Of a stretch of 64,000 nt of DNA, positions 1 to 8,155 are shown piece by piece. Both the position numbers and the translations under genes were made by a program. The stretch lies in the NCBI GenBank assembly GCA_036559195.1, contig DATBTN010000073.1:23322-87321 (forward strand), given 5' to 3'. Below the pieces are notes generated by a model that saw nothing but the letters and a program-made list of their open reading frames with translations, was not told the origin of the DNA and searched no databases. This DNA is from Candidatus Baltobacteraceae bacterium. GTDB lineage: Bacteria > Vulcanimicrobiota > Vulcanimicrobiia > Vulcanimicrobiales > Vulcanimicrobiaceae. The first letter of the stretch is position 1. Each line of letters begins with the position of its first letter.

Positions 1-1710
1 GAGCCACTCGTGTTCCTTGGCGAGGCCCGCGACCGGCACGCCCGTCATATCGAGTTCCTCAAGCACCTCGACGACCGCTCCGAGCTGACCCTTCCCGCCG
101 TCGATGAGCAGCAAGTCGGGACGCTTGTCGAACTTCTCTTTTTTCGAGAGTTCCCGTTCGATGCCGCGATCGGAGCTGCCGTCGGGATCGTGACGTTTGA
201 CGTCCTCGTCGGTTTTCGCGCGCAGATAGCGCAAGCGGCGACGCAGCGTCTCCTGCATCATCGCAAAATCGTTCGGACCCTTATCGTATTGAATCTTGAA
301 TTTGCGGTACTCGCTTTTCTTCGATCGGCCCTCGTGAAACACGACCATCGAACTGACGGCGTTGGTCCCCTGAATGTTCGAGATGTCGTAGCACTCGATG
401 CGATGCGGCAAATCCGGAAGCTCCAACGCATCGGCGAGTTGCGTGAGCGCCTGCGCCTGCGCGGTTTCCTGCACTTCTTGATTGACGAGGAATGCCTTGA
501 GGTTTTGCTCCGCATTCTTCTGCACCAAGCGCATGTACTCGGCGCGATCGCCGCGCTGCGGCACCAGCAAACGAACGCGCTGGCCTTTAATCTCGGTTAG
601 CCAACTCTCGATCACGCTCGAGTCGCCCGGGAACCCTTGCACCAGGATCTCTTTCGGCACCGCCGTCGCGCTCGCGCGGGTGCGCGCTCGCCGCTTGATC
701 GCCACCGGCACGTCGTTGCCGCGCGCCTCGCGATGCTTTGCAAACGCCGAGGCGCCGGCCGGCTCGGGTGCTCCGGCGGTCCGCGCCGTGTAGAACTGTT
801 TTACGAACTCGCTGAAGAGTTCGGCATCGGGTTGCTCGTGAACGCCGTCGAGAATGAAGTGCTCTTGGCCGATCAGCTTGCCGCCGCGGACCATAAAGAC
901 TTGCATGCACGCCTGACCCTGCCCGCGCGCGACGGCGATCAGATCCATGTCCAGCCGCGTACGCCAGACGACGGTCTGCTTCTCGGTGACGCGGCGAACT
1001 TGAACGATGCGATCGCGCAGCCGCGCCGCCGTTTCGAAACCGAGGGCCTCGGCGGCTCGAACCATGTCGTTCTGCAGCCGCGCCAGCAGCGAGTCTTGCT
1101 TCCCCTCGAGAAAGAGCACCACTTCTTCGATCATCGCGTCGTATTCGGCCTCGGATTGGTATCCAACGCACGGCGCCAAACAGCGCTTGATGTGGTATTG
1201 CAAACACGGACGATTGCGCCGCCCGTCGATCGGCTCGCGGCACGTACGCAGCGGAAAGACCAAGCGCACGAGATCGATCAACTCGCGCAACCCGTGCGCG
1301 TTGGTGTACGGGCCGAAGTACCGCGCGCCGTCGTCCTTGACCACCCGCGTGAAAACGACGCGCGGAAAAGCTTCGTCGGTGACTTTAAGGTACGGATAGC
1401 GCTTGTCGTCGCGCAGGCGCACGTTGAAGGGCGGCTGATACCGCTTGATCAGATTGGCTTCGAGGATCAGCGCCTCGATCTCGTTGTTGACTACGATCGT
1501 GCGCACGTCAACGACGCGCTCGACCATATGCTGCGTGCGGATATGGTGTGCGGCGCTCTCCTGAAAATACGAACGCACGCGGCCGCGCAGCGAGATCGCC
1601 TTGCCGATGTACAGCACCTCGCCCTCCTTGCCTATCATCTGATAGACGCCGGGGGCGTCGGGGATCTGGCTGAGCGTCGTTGCGAGCGAGCGGCGATCGA
1701 TGGTGGACAT
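1..1710 (-). CDS. uvrC: Excinuclease ABC subunit C (UvrC), C-terminus cut by window edge
   Basis: UvrC makes the dual incisions of bacterial nucleotide excision repair after UvrA/UvrB damage recognition. I translated the minus strand from the ATG at 1710; the frame stays open to base 1 (570 codons). The N-terminal GIY-YIG nuclease domain shows PGVYQM and LYIGKA within about residues 19-38, followed by the linker FGPYTN and the cysteine segment CLAPCVG. A UvrB-binding UVR-like helix lies near residues 200-235, and the RNase H-like 5' nuclease domain shows YDISNIQG near residue 440. The final helix-hairpin-helix part lies off the window. It diverges from the helicase at 1743 with only 32 bp between starts, so the two promoters must share or overlap this space. 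Confidence 0.96.
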   Translation of the reverse strand, partial: MSTIDRRSLATTLSQIPDAPGVYQMIGKEGEVLYIGKAISLRGRVRSYFQESAAHHIRTQHMVERVVDVRTIVVNNEIEALILEANLIKRYQPPFNVRLRDDKRYPYLKVTDEAFPRVVFTRVVKDDGARYFGPYTNAHGLRELIDLVRLVFPLRTCREPIDGRRNRPCLQYHIKRCLAPCVGYQSEAEYDAMIEEVVLFLEGKQDSLLARLQNDMVRAAEALGFETAARLRDRIVQVRRVTEKQTVVWRTRLDMDLIAVARGQGQACMQVFMVRGGKLIGQEHFILDGVHEQPDAELFSEFVKQFYTARTAGAPEPAGASAFAKHREARGNDVPVAIKRRARTRASATAVPKEILVQGFPGDSSVIESWLTEIKGQRVRLLVPQRGDRAEYMRLVQKNAEQNLKAFLVNQEVQETAQAQALTQLADALELPDLPHRIECYDISNIQGTNAVSSMVVFHEGRSKKSEYRKFKIQYDKGPNDFAMMQETLRRRLRYLRAKTDEDVKRHDPDGSSDRGIERELSKKEKFDKRPDLLLIDGGKGQLGAVVEVLEELDMTGVPVAGLAKEHEWL

Positions 1711-1742
1711 CCGTACAAATTCCTTCGAGGCGCGGCCCCGAG

Positions 1743-3368
1743 ATGCTTCGAACACGGTGGCTCGGCATGGAGTTGCTTGCATGGAGGCTGCCGCTGCGCC
1801 GGTGGCAGAGCGAGGCGTTCGAGACGTGGTGGGCCGATCGCCCGGCAACCGCGCTCGTGGTGGCGACCCCCGGCGCGGGCAAGACCCGCTTCGCGGCCCG
1901 GCTAGCCCACGCACTGCTGCAGGCAGGCGAGGTTCGTCAGGTGATCGCGGTCGTGCCGCGCGAGCATCTCAAGGGACAGATCGCCGCCGCTATGGCCGGG
2001 GCGGGCATCCACCTCGACGCGCGTTTCGATAATGCGGCCGGCGCGATCGCCTCGGATATGCACGGCGTCGCCGTGACGTATCAGCAGGTAGCCTTTTCGC
2101 CGCAGCTCTATCGCGCGCTCGCGCGAATGCCGACGCTCGTCATCCTCGACGAGCTGCATCACGCAGGCGACCAGGCAACGTGGGGGCAGGCGCTTCGCGA
2201 CGCGTTCGGCGGCGCGCGCTATCGCGTCGGAATGTCGGGAACGCCGTTTCGCAGCGACGGGACGCCGATTCCGTTCGTGCGCTATCACCACGGCCTCTCG
2301 CAGGCCGATTACACGTACGACTACACGCAAGCCTTAAACGACGGCGTCTGCCGTCCGTTGGTCTTTCCGCTTCAAGGCGGGTACGCGGAATGGGTGAGCA
2401 AGGACGGCGTTATGCTCGCCGCATCCTTCGATACTGCGCTAAAATCGCGCGCCCAGCAGAGCGAACGGCTGCGCACGGCACTCACGCAAAAGGCGTGGCT
2501 CGGCGACGTCATCGTGAAAGCCGATGAAAAGCTGCGCGAGATTCGCCGGAGCGGACACGGCGATGCGGGCGGCCTCATCATCGCCATGAATCAAGCGCAC
2601 GCGCGCTTCGTCGCCGACCTCGTGCGCGAACGCGTCGGAATCGAGCCGGCGATCGTCCTCTCCGACGAAGACGGCGCGTCGCGCAAGATATCGAAGTTCG
2701 GCCGCTCGCGCGATCCGTGGATCGTCGCCGTGCACATGATCTCCGAAGGGGTCGACATCCCGCGGCTGCGAGTCGGCATCTTCGCAAGCAACGTCAATAC
2801 CGAGATGTATTTTCGGCAGTTCTGCGGCCGTTTCGTGCGCACGCAGCGCACGGGCGGCACGCAGCACGCATTCGTCTACCTTCCCGACGATCAGCGGATC
2901 CGCGAGTTGGCCTCGCGCGTCACGATCGACGTCAAAGCCTATCTCAAGGTGCAGCGCGAGTTCGACGATCTGACGCTAGCCAACCGCGTTCAAACCGAGA
3001 CCGGCGAAACGACGAGCCTTTTCACGAGCATCAACGCCATCGTGCAGGACGAGCGCGTGCTCGACTACGGGCCGCTCTTCAATCCGCAGACCTACTACGT
3101 GGAGGAGGCACCCGTCGAACTCGCCCGCACCCTCGAGCCCGAGTTCGTGCTGAGCAAGAGCGAGGAGAAAGAACTTCTGCGCAAATCGCTCCAGGGACTC
3201 GTCGCCCAGGCCTCGCAGCGCTTCGGCATCGAGCACCGCAAGATTCACGCCACGCTCAATCAGCGCTTCGGCGGCCCGATCGCCGCCGCGACCTCCGACA
3301 CGCTCAAACAACGCCGCCACGCCGTCCTTCGCTGGCTCGAACGCGACAGATACGACGGCTTGAAGTAA
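1743..3368 (+). CDS. Superfamily II DEAD/DEAH-type helicase
   Basis: A 541-aa SF2 helicase/translocase, probably acting on DNA. Visible motifs in order are Walker A TPGAGKT (about residue 42), motif II DELH (about 135), motif III-like SGTPFR (about 165), a second RecA domain with SEGVDIPRLR, and motif VI QFCGRFVRTQR (about 358). The final ~130 residues are charged and match nothing I recognise. I chose the ATG at 1743 because GAGG lies 12 nt upstream and it clears uvrC; an in-frame TTG at 1680 would overlap uvrC. The architecture resembles the helicase part of restriction or phage-type ResIII proteins, but no nuclease or methylase is adjacent. The substrate is unknown; pairing with uvrC only suggests DNA repair. 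Confidence 0.85.
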   Translation: MLRTRWLGMELLAWRLPLRRWQSEAFETWWADRPATALVVATPGAGKTRFAARLAHALLQAGEVRQVIAVVPREHLKGQIAAAMAGAGIHLDARFDNAAGAIASDMHGVAVTYQQVAFSPQLYRALARMPTLVILDELHHAGDQATWGQALRDAFGGARYRVGMSGTPFRSDGTPIPFVRYHHGLSQADYTYDYTQALNDGVCRPLVFPLQGGYAEWVSKDGVMLAASFDTALKSRAQQSERLRTALTQKAWLGDVIVKADEKLREIRRSGHGDAGGLIIAMNQAHARFVADLVRERVGIEPAIVLSDEDGASRKISKFGRSRDPWIVAVHMISEGVDIPRLRVGIFASNVNTEMYFRQFCGRFVRTQRTGGTQHAFVYLPDDQRIRELASRVTIDVKAYLKVQREFDDLTLANRVQTETGETTSLFTSINAIVQDERVLDYGPLFNPQTYYVEEAPVELARTLEPEFVLSKSEEKELLRKSLQGLVAQASQRFGIEHRKIHATLNQRFGGPIAAATSDTLKQRRHAVLRWLERDRYDGLK

Positions 3369-3374
3369 TCCAGG

Positions 3375-3992
3375 CTAGAGCTTCGCTTCGGCCTTGGTGC
3401 GCGCGCGCACGATGAAGAACGCGGCGATGCCGACGACGACGGCCAGCGCGAGCACGATGAGTCCGAACTTGTGGATGATCGGAACGATCTGATCGATGTG
3501 ATTGCCGAGCGAGTTGCCCAAGAGCACCAAGCCGCCGCAGAAGATCAGCGAGCCGAAGAACGTCCACAGATAGAACGGCACCAGCGGCATTTCCGCAATG
3601 CCGGCCGGAAAGCCGACGATGCCGCGCAACACGGGCACGAACCGGCAAATAAAGATCGCGAAGCTGCCGAAACGCGCGAAGAACGCTTCAACCCGCAGCA
3701 GCTCGGCCTCGTGGAAGCGCACGTATTTGCCGTACCGCTCGATAACCGGACGGCCTCCGTAGAAGCCGATCGCGTACGCGATACTTTGGCCCGCCAATTC
3801 GCCGAGGACGGCCGCCGCAACCGCGATCCACAGGCTCGGCAGATGACCGGTGGCAACCAAGGCCCCGGCCGCCGGGACGATGACCTCGGCCCCGACCGGC
3901 GCACCGATGTTCCCAAGCATGAGCGCGACGAAAAGACCGATATAGCCGACGTGCTCGACGAGGTTCAGCGCGATGGTGGTGAGGTGCTGCAC
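3375..3992 (-). CDS. DedA family membrane protein (VTT/SNARE-associated domain)
   Basis: A 205-aa inner-membrane protein of the DedA family, whose bacterial members are linked to lipid-carrier (undecaprenyl phosphate or phospholipid) flipping and envelope homeostasis. The GAPVGAEVIVPAAGAL segment near residue 30 and the family signature FICRFVPVLRG followed by GFPAG near residues 112-130 are clear. Several hydrophobic helices follow, and a basic tail ends in RARTKAEAKL. It starts with GTG at 3992, with AAGGA just upstream and 8 nt after the stop of the Clp-N gene, so the two are probably co-transcribed. It ends 6 bp from the helicase stop on the other strand, with no obvious terminator between them. 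Confidence 0.92.
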   Translation of the reverse strand: MQHLTTIALNLVEHVGYIGLFVALMLGNIGAPVGAEVIVPAAGALVATGHLPSLWIAVAAAVLGELAGQSIAYAIGFYGGRPVIERYGKYVRFHEAELLRVEAFFARFGSFAIFICRFVPVLRGIVGFPAGIAEMPLVPFYLWTFFGSLIFCGGLVLLGNSLGNHIDQIVPIIHKFGLIVLALAVVVGIAAFFIVRARTKAEAKL

Positions 3993-4000
3993 GGGATTCC

Positions 4001-4408
4001 TTACTCGGAGGCCGCGGCGGTATTTCGCCCCGACTTGGCGCGGCGGAGTATCTCGGAAGCCAAGCTTCCGCCTTCTTGGCGCATGGCCTCAAACAGATCG
4101 GCCGGCTCGACGTCGCGATCCGCCGCCCGCTCTTCGGCCAGCGCGACGATCTTGCGCACGCGCGGCGTGACCAGGATGCCTTCCCACGTTCGGTCTTCGC
4201 CGGTTCCGAGCGCGCGACGAACCTCCGAGTGCGCCTCGGCGATCTCGATTCGGTCCAAACGCAAGCGTTCGATCACGGCGGCGTCGTGCTCTTCGAGCAA
4301 CGCGAGCAGCAAATGTTCGGCGCCTACGTAATAGTGATTGTGGTTGCGGCACTCTTGCTCGGCGGCCCGCAGCACGCGCCGAGAAGCGGCACTAAATCGA
4401 GAAAACAA
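4001..4408 (-). CDS. Stand-alone Clp N-terminal (Clp-R) domain protein
   Basis: About 135 aa consisting of a double Clp repeat, the adaptor/substrate-binding N-domain of ClpA/ClpC ATPases, with no AAA+ module. Repeat 1 shows FSRFSAASRRVL and VGAEHLLLALLEE; repeat 2 shows VTPRVRKIVALAEE and DLFEAMRQEGG. The TTG at 4408 fits the usual family beginning (M-F-x-R-F). An in-frame ATG at 4468 adds 20 residues with no family resemblance and nearly touches the tRNA, so I prefer 4408. Free Clp-N proteins occur in several phyla, and a ClpC-adaptor or decoy role is only inference. It lies directly upstream of DedA. Confidence 0.8.
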   Translation of the reverse strand: MFSRFSAASRRVLRAAEQECRNHNHYYVGAEHLLLALLEEHDAAVIERLRLDRIEIAEAHSEVRRALGTGEDRTWEGILVTPRVRKIVALAEERAADRDVEPADLFEAMRQEGGSLASEILRRAKSGRNTAAASE

Positions 4409-4486
4409 TATATCCCGTGGTATGGGCCGGATGCCGGTGCTTGGTGGCAGCCCCAGGCATTGCAGCATGCTGCTTGGGGGTAAATA

Positions 4487-4560
<74 letters not shown>

Positions 4561-4672
4561 ACAAAAACTCCCATTGATTCGGACGTTCGAGATGCCTTCC
4601 TGCAAGTCTTGGCATCTTCTCTCGAAGACAAAACAGGCCCGCCGACGCCGTTAGCGAAGGTTCTGGCCGCTC

Positions 4673-5347
4673 ATGAGATACCTCATCGTCGGGTGCGGCC
4701 GCGTCGGATCCACCCTCGCGAAGCTCCTCGATGCCGACAATCACGAAGTTACCGTCATCGACGAAAACCCCTCCGCGTTTCGCCGCCTCGGGCCCGGTTT
4801 TAAAGGGCACGTGGTCGTTGGAACGGGCATCGATTACGACGTGCTCGCGCGAGCCGGCGCCGAGCAGACCGACGGGTTCATCGCCGTAACCAACGGCGAC
4901 AATCGCAACGTGATGGCGGCCCTGATCGCGCAGCGCATGTTCGCCGTCAAGAAGATCGTTTGCCGCATTTACGATCCGCCCCGCGGGTTGATGTATCGCG
5001 ATCTCGGTATCGACACGGTCTGTCCGACGACGATCGGCGCGAAGATGATTCGCGACATGCTGATGGAAGCGCCTTGGGACACGCTGCAGTCCTTCGATTT
5101 CGGTAAGGTTACCTCGCTCACGGCCATCGTCGGCGCGTCGTACGCGGGTAAGCGCGTGAGCGATGTCGAGCAGCCCGGACGCATCCGCATCGCCGCCATC
5201 CGCACCGGCAAGACCGTGCGCGTTGCCGCCAACGACACCGAACTCGCCGAAGGCGACGAGATCAATGCCATCGTCGCTCCCGAGGCGATCAGCGAGTTCG
5301 CTCAAACGTTCGGATCTGCCGCGCCCGCGGCGAAAGTCGGCGCGTAG
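4673..5347 (+). CDS. TrkA-type NAD-binding K+ transport regulator (copy 1)
   Basis: A 224-aa cytosolic RCK protein that would gate a TrkH/KtrB-type potassium channel. The N-terminal Rossmann domain begins with GCGRVGSTLAKLL and has the acidic end VIDENP, typical of NAD(H)/nucleotide binding. A C-terminal RCK_C domain (about residues 140-220) contains AGKRVSDVEQPG and EGDEINAIVAP. It is followed after 1 bp by a second TrkA gene, and the tandem arrangement recalls two-protein or two-domain TrkA systems. No TrkH/KtrB pore subunit lies in the window, so the membrane partner is elsewhere. Confidence 0.93.
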   Translation: MRYLIVGCGRVGSTLAKLLDADNHEVTVIDENPSAFRRLGPGFKGHVVVGTGIDYDVLARAGAEQTDGFIAVTNGDNRNVMAALIAQRMFAVKKIVCRIYDPPRGLMYRDLGIDTVCPTTIGAKMIRDMLMEAPWDTLQSFDFGKVTSLTAIVGASYAGKRVSDVEQPGRIRIAAIRTGKTVRVAANDTELAEGDEINAIVAPEAISEFAQTFGSAAPAAKVGA

Positions 5348-5348
5348 G

Positions 5349-6053
5349 ATGTTCGTGCTCATCGTCGGCGGCGGAAAAGTCGGCTCCTATCTTACTCGCG
5401 CGTTACTGCAAGAGGGCCACGAGGTCGTCGTGGTCGAGAAGGAAGAGCGCAAAGCGAAAATGCTCGAAACGCTGCTCGAAACCAACGTGACGGTCGTCGG
5501 CGACGGCTGCGACCCCTTAATCCTCGAGGGCGCCGGCATCGGCCGCGCCGATGTCGTGGTCGCCGACACGGGCGACGATGAAGACAATCTCGTCGTCTGC
5601 TTGATCGCCAAGAAAAAAACGAAAGCGCGCTGTATCGCGCGCGTCAACAATCCGGGCAACAAGTTGATCTTCGAATCCCTCGATTCCGAGGATCCGATCA
5701 CGGTCATCTCTTCCACCGAGATCATTCTCGACGTTCTCAACGAACACGTGAGCGCCTCGAAAGGCACCAATCTCGAGACGATGCACCTCTTTGGTAAAGG
5801 CCAGATGCAGATGGTCAAGGTCGGGGTCCCGGCCCGTTCTCCGGCCGACGGCAAGCGCGTGAGCGATCTCGACTTTCCGCGCAACAGCGTGCTGGTCGCC
5901 GTCGTACGCGACGAGGAAGACTTGGTAATTCCCACGAGCGACACGGAGCTGCACGTCGGCGACAAAGTGATCGCCATCGTACGCGACGGCGCGGCCGAAC
6001 AATTGCGCGCGCTGCTCGCCGGAGGCGAGGCCTCTAACGGAGGCTCGCCGTAA
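5349..6053 (+). CDS. TrkA-type NAD-binding K+ transport regulator (copy 2)
   Basis: A 234-aa paralogue of the preceding gene with the same layout: Rossmann motif GGGKVGSYLTRALL, acidic end VVEKEE, then an RCK_C domain (SPADGKRVSDLDFP and VGDKVIAIVRDG). The ATG at 5349 directly follows the stop of copy 1, so the two are translationally coupled. A Shine-Dalgarno-like GGAGG (6039-6043) lies inside its last codons and serves the downstream KdpD-like gene. Its TAA stop (6051-6053) overlaps that gene's proposed, non-standard start. Confidence 0.93.
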   Translation: MFVLIVGGGKVGSYLTRALLQEGHEVVVVEKEERKAKMLETLLETNVTVVGDGCDPLILEGAGIGRADVVVADTGDDEDNLVVCLIAKKKTKARCIARVNNPGNKLIFESLDSEDPITVISSTEIILDVLNEHVSASKGTNLETMHLFGKGQMQMVKVGVPARSPADGKRVSDLDFPRNSVLVAVVRDEEDLVIPTSDTELHVGDKVIAIVRDGAAEQLRALLAGGEASNGGSP

Positions 6054-8155
6054 ACCGCAACGAACGCAAACGCGCCGCCTCCACGACGACTCTTGAAGAC
6101 TCGGGCACGCAGGCCCGGCTCCTCGTCTACATCGCCGCCGCATCCGGTGCGGGCAAGACGCGCCGCCTGCTCGACGACGCTCACCGTGCCCGCCTAGCGG
6201 GCAAGAACGTCGTCATCGGCTGGCTCGAGGTGAGAGGCCGCGCCGATCTGGAACGGCTCGCCGAAGATATTCCACGAGTGCCCCCGCACTTGGTAAAAGT
6301 CGGTACCGCGAGCGTTCCCGAATTCGATTTCGAGGCGGCGGTCGCCATGCACCCCGACGTCGTCTTGCTCGACGACCTCGCCCACGACAATAGCCCCGGC
6401 TCCCCGAACGCCAAACGCTGGCAGGACGCGCTTGCGTTACGCGAACGCGGCATCTCGGTCTTGAGCGCTTTCAATATCGCGCATCTCGAGACGGCCGCGC
6501 CGATCGCGCAAATCGTGACCGGATGTCCGGTTCGCGAGACGGTGCCGATCTCGTTTCTCAAGGCCGCCGAAGAGGTCATCGCACTCGACGTCTCCCCGCA
6601 GCTGCTCCAGCGCCGACTGATCTCGCAAAAGGCCGTCAAGAGCGAAACCCTTCACGCACTGCGCGAACTTCTGCTGCGCACGATCGACGATCTCACGATT
6701 CCGGCCATATCCGCCGACGCCGTCTCGACGGCGGCCGCGATCGTGCTGCCCGGCTTCAATCCGGTCCCGTTCATCCGCCGGACTGCCGCCATCGCATCGG
6801 CGCTCGATCTCGCGCTCGAAGTGCACACCGCGCCGAGCGTCTCCGTCGACGAGTTCGCGGCGCTCACGCACGGCGAGTACGAATGCGAAGTCTTTCCCGG
6901 CGACGTGCAGGGAGCGATCGAGGATATCGACGACTTGCGAGCGTCGCTCGTTGCGGTTCCGATGAGCAAGTTCGCAAAACAATTGGCCAATCGCAAAGCC
7001 GAACGCGATCTCTTTCTGGTTGGCACCGACCAAACGTTTCTCTCGCAGCCGCCGCTCTCGTCGCGTCTCTCCGGCGCGCTCGGCGACCGGCTGCGCATCG
7101 GCTACGGCAAACTTACGGTCTATCTCGGCGCGGTGGCCGGCTCCGGAAAAACGATGGCCATGCTCGATCGCGGCCATCAGTTGCTGAGCGAAGGCGTCGA
7201 CGTCGTCGCCGGTTTCATCGAGACGCACGGGCGCGCGGAGACGCAGGCGCTCGTCGCCGGACTCGAAGTGGTGCCGCGCAAGCGCGTCGATGCCAACGGC
7301 GTGGCCCAGGAAGAGTTCGATCGCGACGCGCTCATCGCGCGCCATCCGAAGGTCGCGCTCATCGACGAGCTGGCCCACACCAACGCCCCGGCATCGGCCG
7401 CGCGGAAGCGATACGAGGACGTGCTCGCCGTGCTGCGCGCCGGAATCGACGTCGTCACGACGCTCAATATCGCGCACCTCGAGGCGCTCGGCGACGCCAT
7501 CTTTCGCTTGACCGGAACGACCGTTCGTCAGACGCTGCCCGATGGAATTCTCGCGCTAGCCGACGAGGTCATTTTAATCGACGTCACGCCCGAAGCGCTG
7601 CGCGAACGCTTGCGCGAAGGGAAGATCTTTCCGCCCGAACGCGTGGAGACGGCGCTTGGAACCTTCTTCCGCACCGATAACCTTCGGGCGCTTCGCGAAC
7701 TCGCCGTACGCGAAGCGATGCAAGCCAAAGATCGCGAGCGGGTCTGCGCCCCGTTCGAGCGGCTGCTGCTCACGATCGCGCCCCGCGAGAGCGATATCGC
7801 GCTGGTCACGCGCTGCTCGAAGATTGCCGGACGCCTGAGCATCGATTTTGCCGTCACCCACGTGGCGGCAGCTAACGAGCATCCCGACGCGGCGATGCTG
7901 GCAACGCTGGAGCAAGCCGTCAAAGCGGCCGGCGGCAAATGGATCTACGATCGCAGCGCCGATCCGCCCAAACGGGTGATCGAAATGGCTCGCGCGGTCC
8001 TCGAAACCACCGTCGTCGTCGGCGGCACGTTGCGCAACCCGCGCTGGCCGCAGCCCAACGCCTACGCGCGCCGTTTGATCGATGCCGGGGCGCGCGAACT
8101 CATCATCCTCGCCCGCCGCCACGAGGGAACGCAGGAACTCACCGGTTCCGACTAA
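6050..8155 (+). CDS. Tandem KdpD N-terminal/Usp-domain protein without histidine kinase domain
   Basis: About 701 aa built of two KdpD-like sensor modules. Module 1 has Walker A AAASGAGKT and Walker B VVLLDDLAHD, then a Usp-like segment. Module 2 (from about residue 355) has GAVAGSGKT, VALIDELAHTNAP and TTLNIAHLEAL, then a Usp-like domain to the end. No DHp/HATPase domain or transmembrane segment follows, so this is a soluble sensor or regulator rather than the KdpD kinase. No ATG, GTG or TTG exists in frame between the upstream stop (6035-6037) and GTG 6230, which would delete Walker A of module 1. GGAGG at 6039-6043 points instead to GTA at 6050. Co-location with two trkA genes implies K+ or cyclic-nucleotide sensing (inference). 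Confidence 0.8.
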   Translation, partial: VNRNERKRAASTTTLEDSGTQARLLVYIAAASGAGKTRRLLDDAHRARLAGKNVVIGWLEVRGRADLERLAEDIPRVPPHLVKVGTASVPEFDFEAAVAMHPDVVLLDDLAHDNSPGSPNAKRWQDALALRERGISVLSAFNIAHLETAAPIAQIVTGCPVRETVPISFLKAAEEVIALDVSPQLLQRRLISQKAVKSETLHALRELLLRTIDDLTIPAISADAVSTAAAIVLPGFNPVPFIRRTAAIASALDLALEVHTAPSVSVDEFAALTHGEYECEVFPGDVQGAIEDIDDLRASLVAVPMSKFAKQLANRKAERDLFLVGTDQTFLSQPPLSSRLSGALGDRLRIGYGKLTVYLGAVAGSGKTMAMLDRGHQLLSEGVDVVAGFIETHGRAETQALVAGLEVVPRKRVDANGVAQEEFDRDALIARHPKVALIDELAHTNAPASAARKRYEDVLAVLRAGIDVVTTLNIAHLEALGDAIFRLTGTTVRQTLPDGILALADEVILIDVTPEALRERLREGKIFPPERVETALGTFFRTDNLRALRELAVREAMQAKDRERVCAPFERLLLTIAPRESDIALVTRCSKIAGRLSIDFAVTHVAAANEHPDAAMLATLEQAVKAAGGKWIYDRSADPPKRVIEMARAVLETTVVVGGTLRNPRWPQPNAYARRLIDAGARELIILARRHEGTQELTGSD

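Noticed and set aside
637..1905. 422-codon plus-strand frame opposite uvrC
   Set aside because: It is antisense to a strongly conserved gene; its translation is Arg/His/Asp-rich without motifs, as expected for a shadow in GC-rich DNA.
4468..4468. ATG 4468 as Clp-N start
   Set aside because: The extra 20 residues lack family resemblance, and the start almost touches the tRNA; TTG 4408 fits better.
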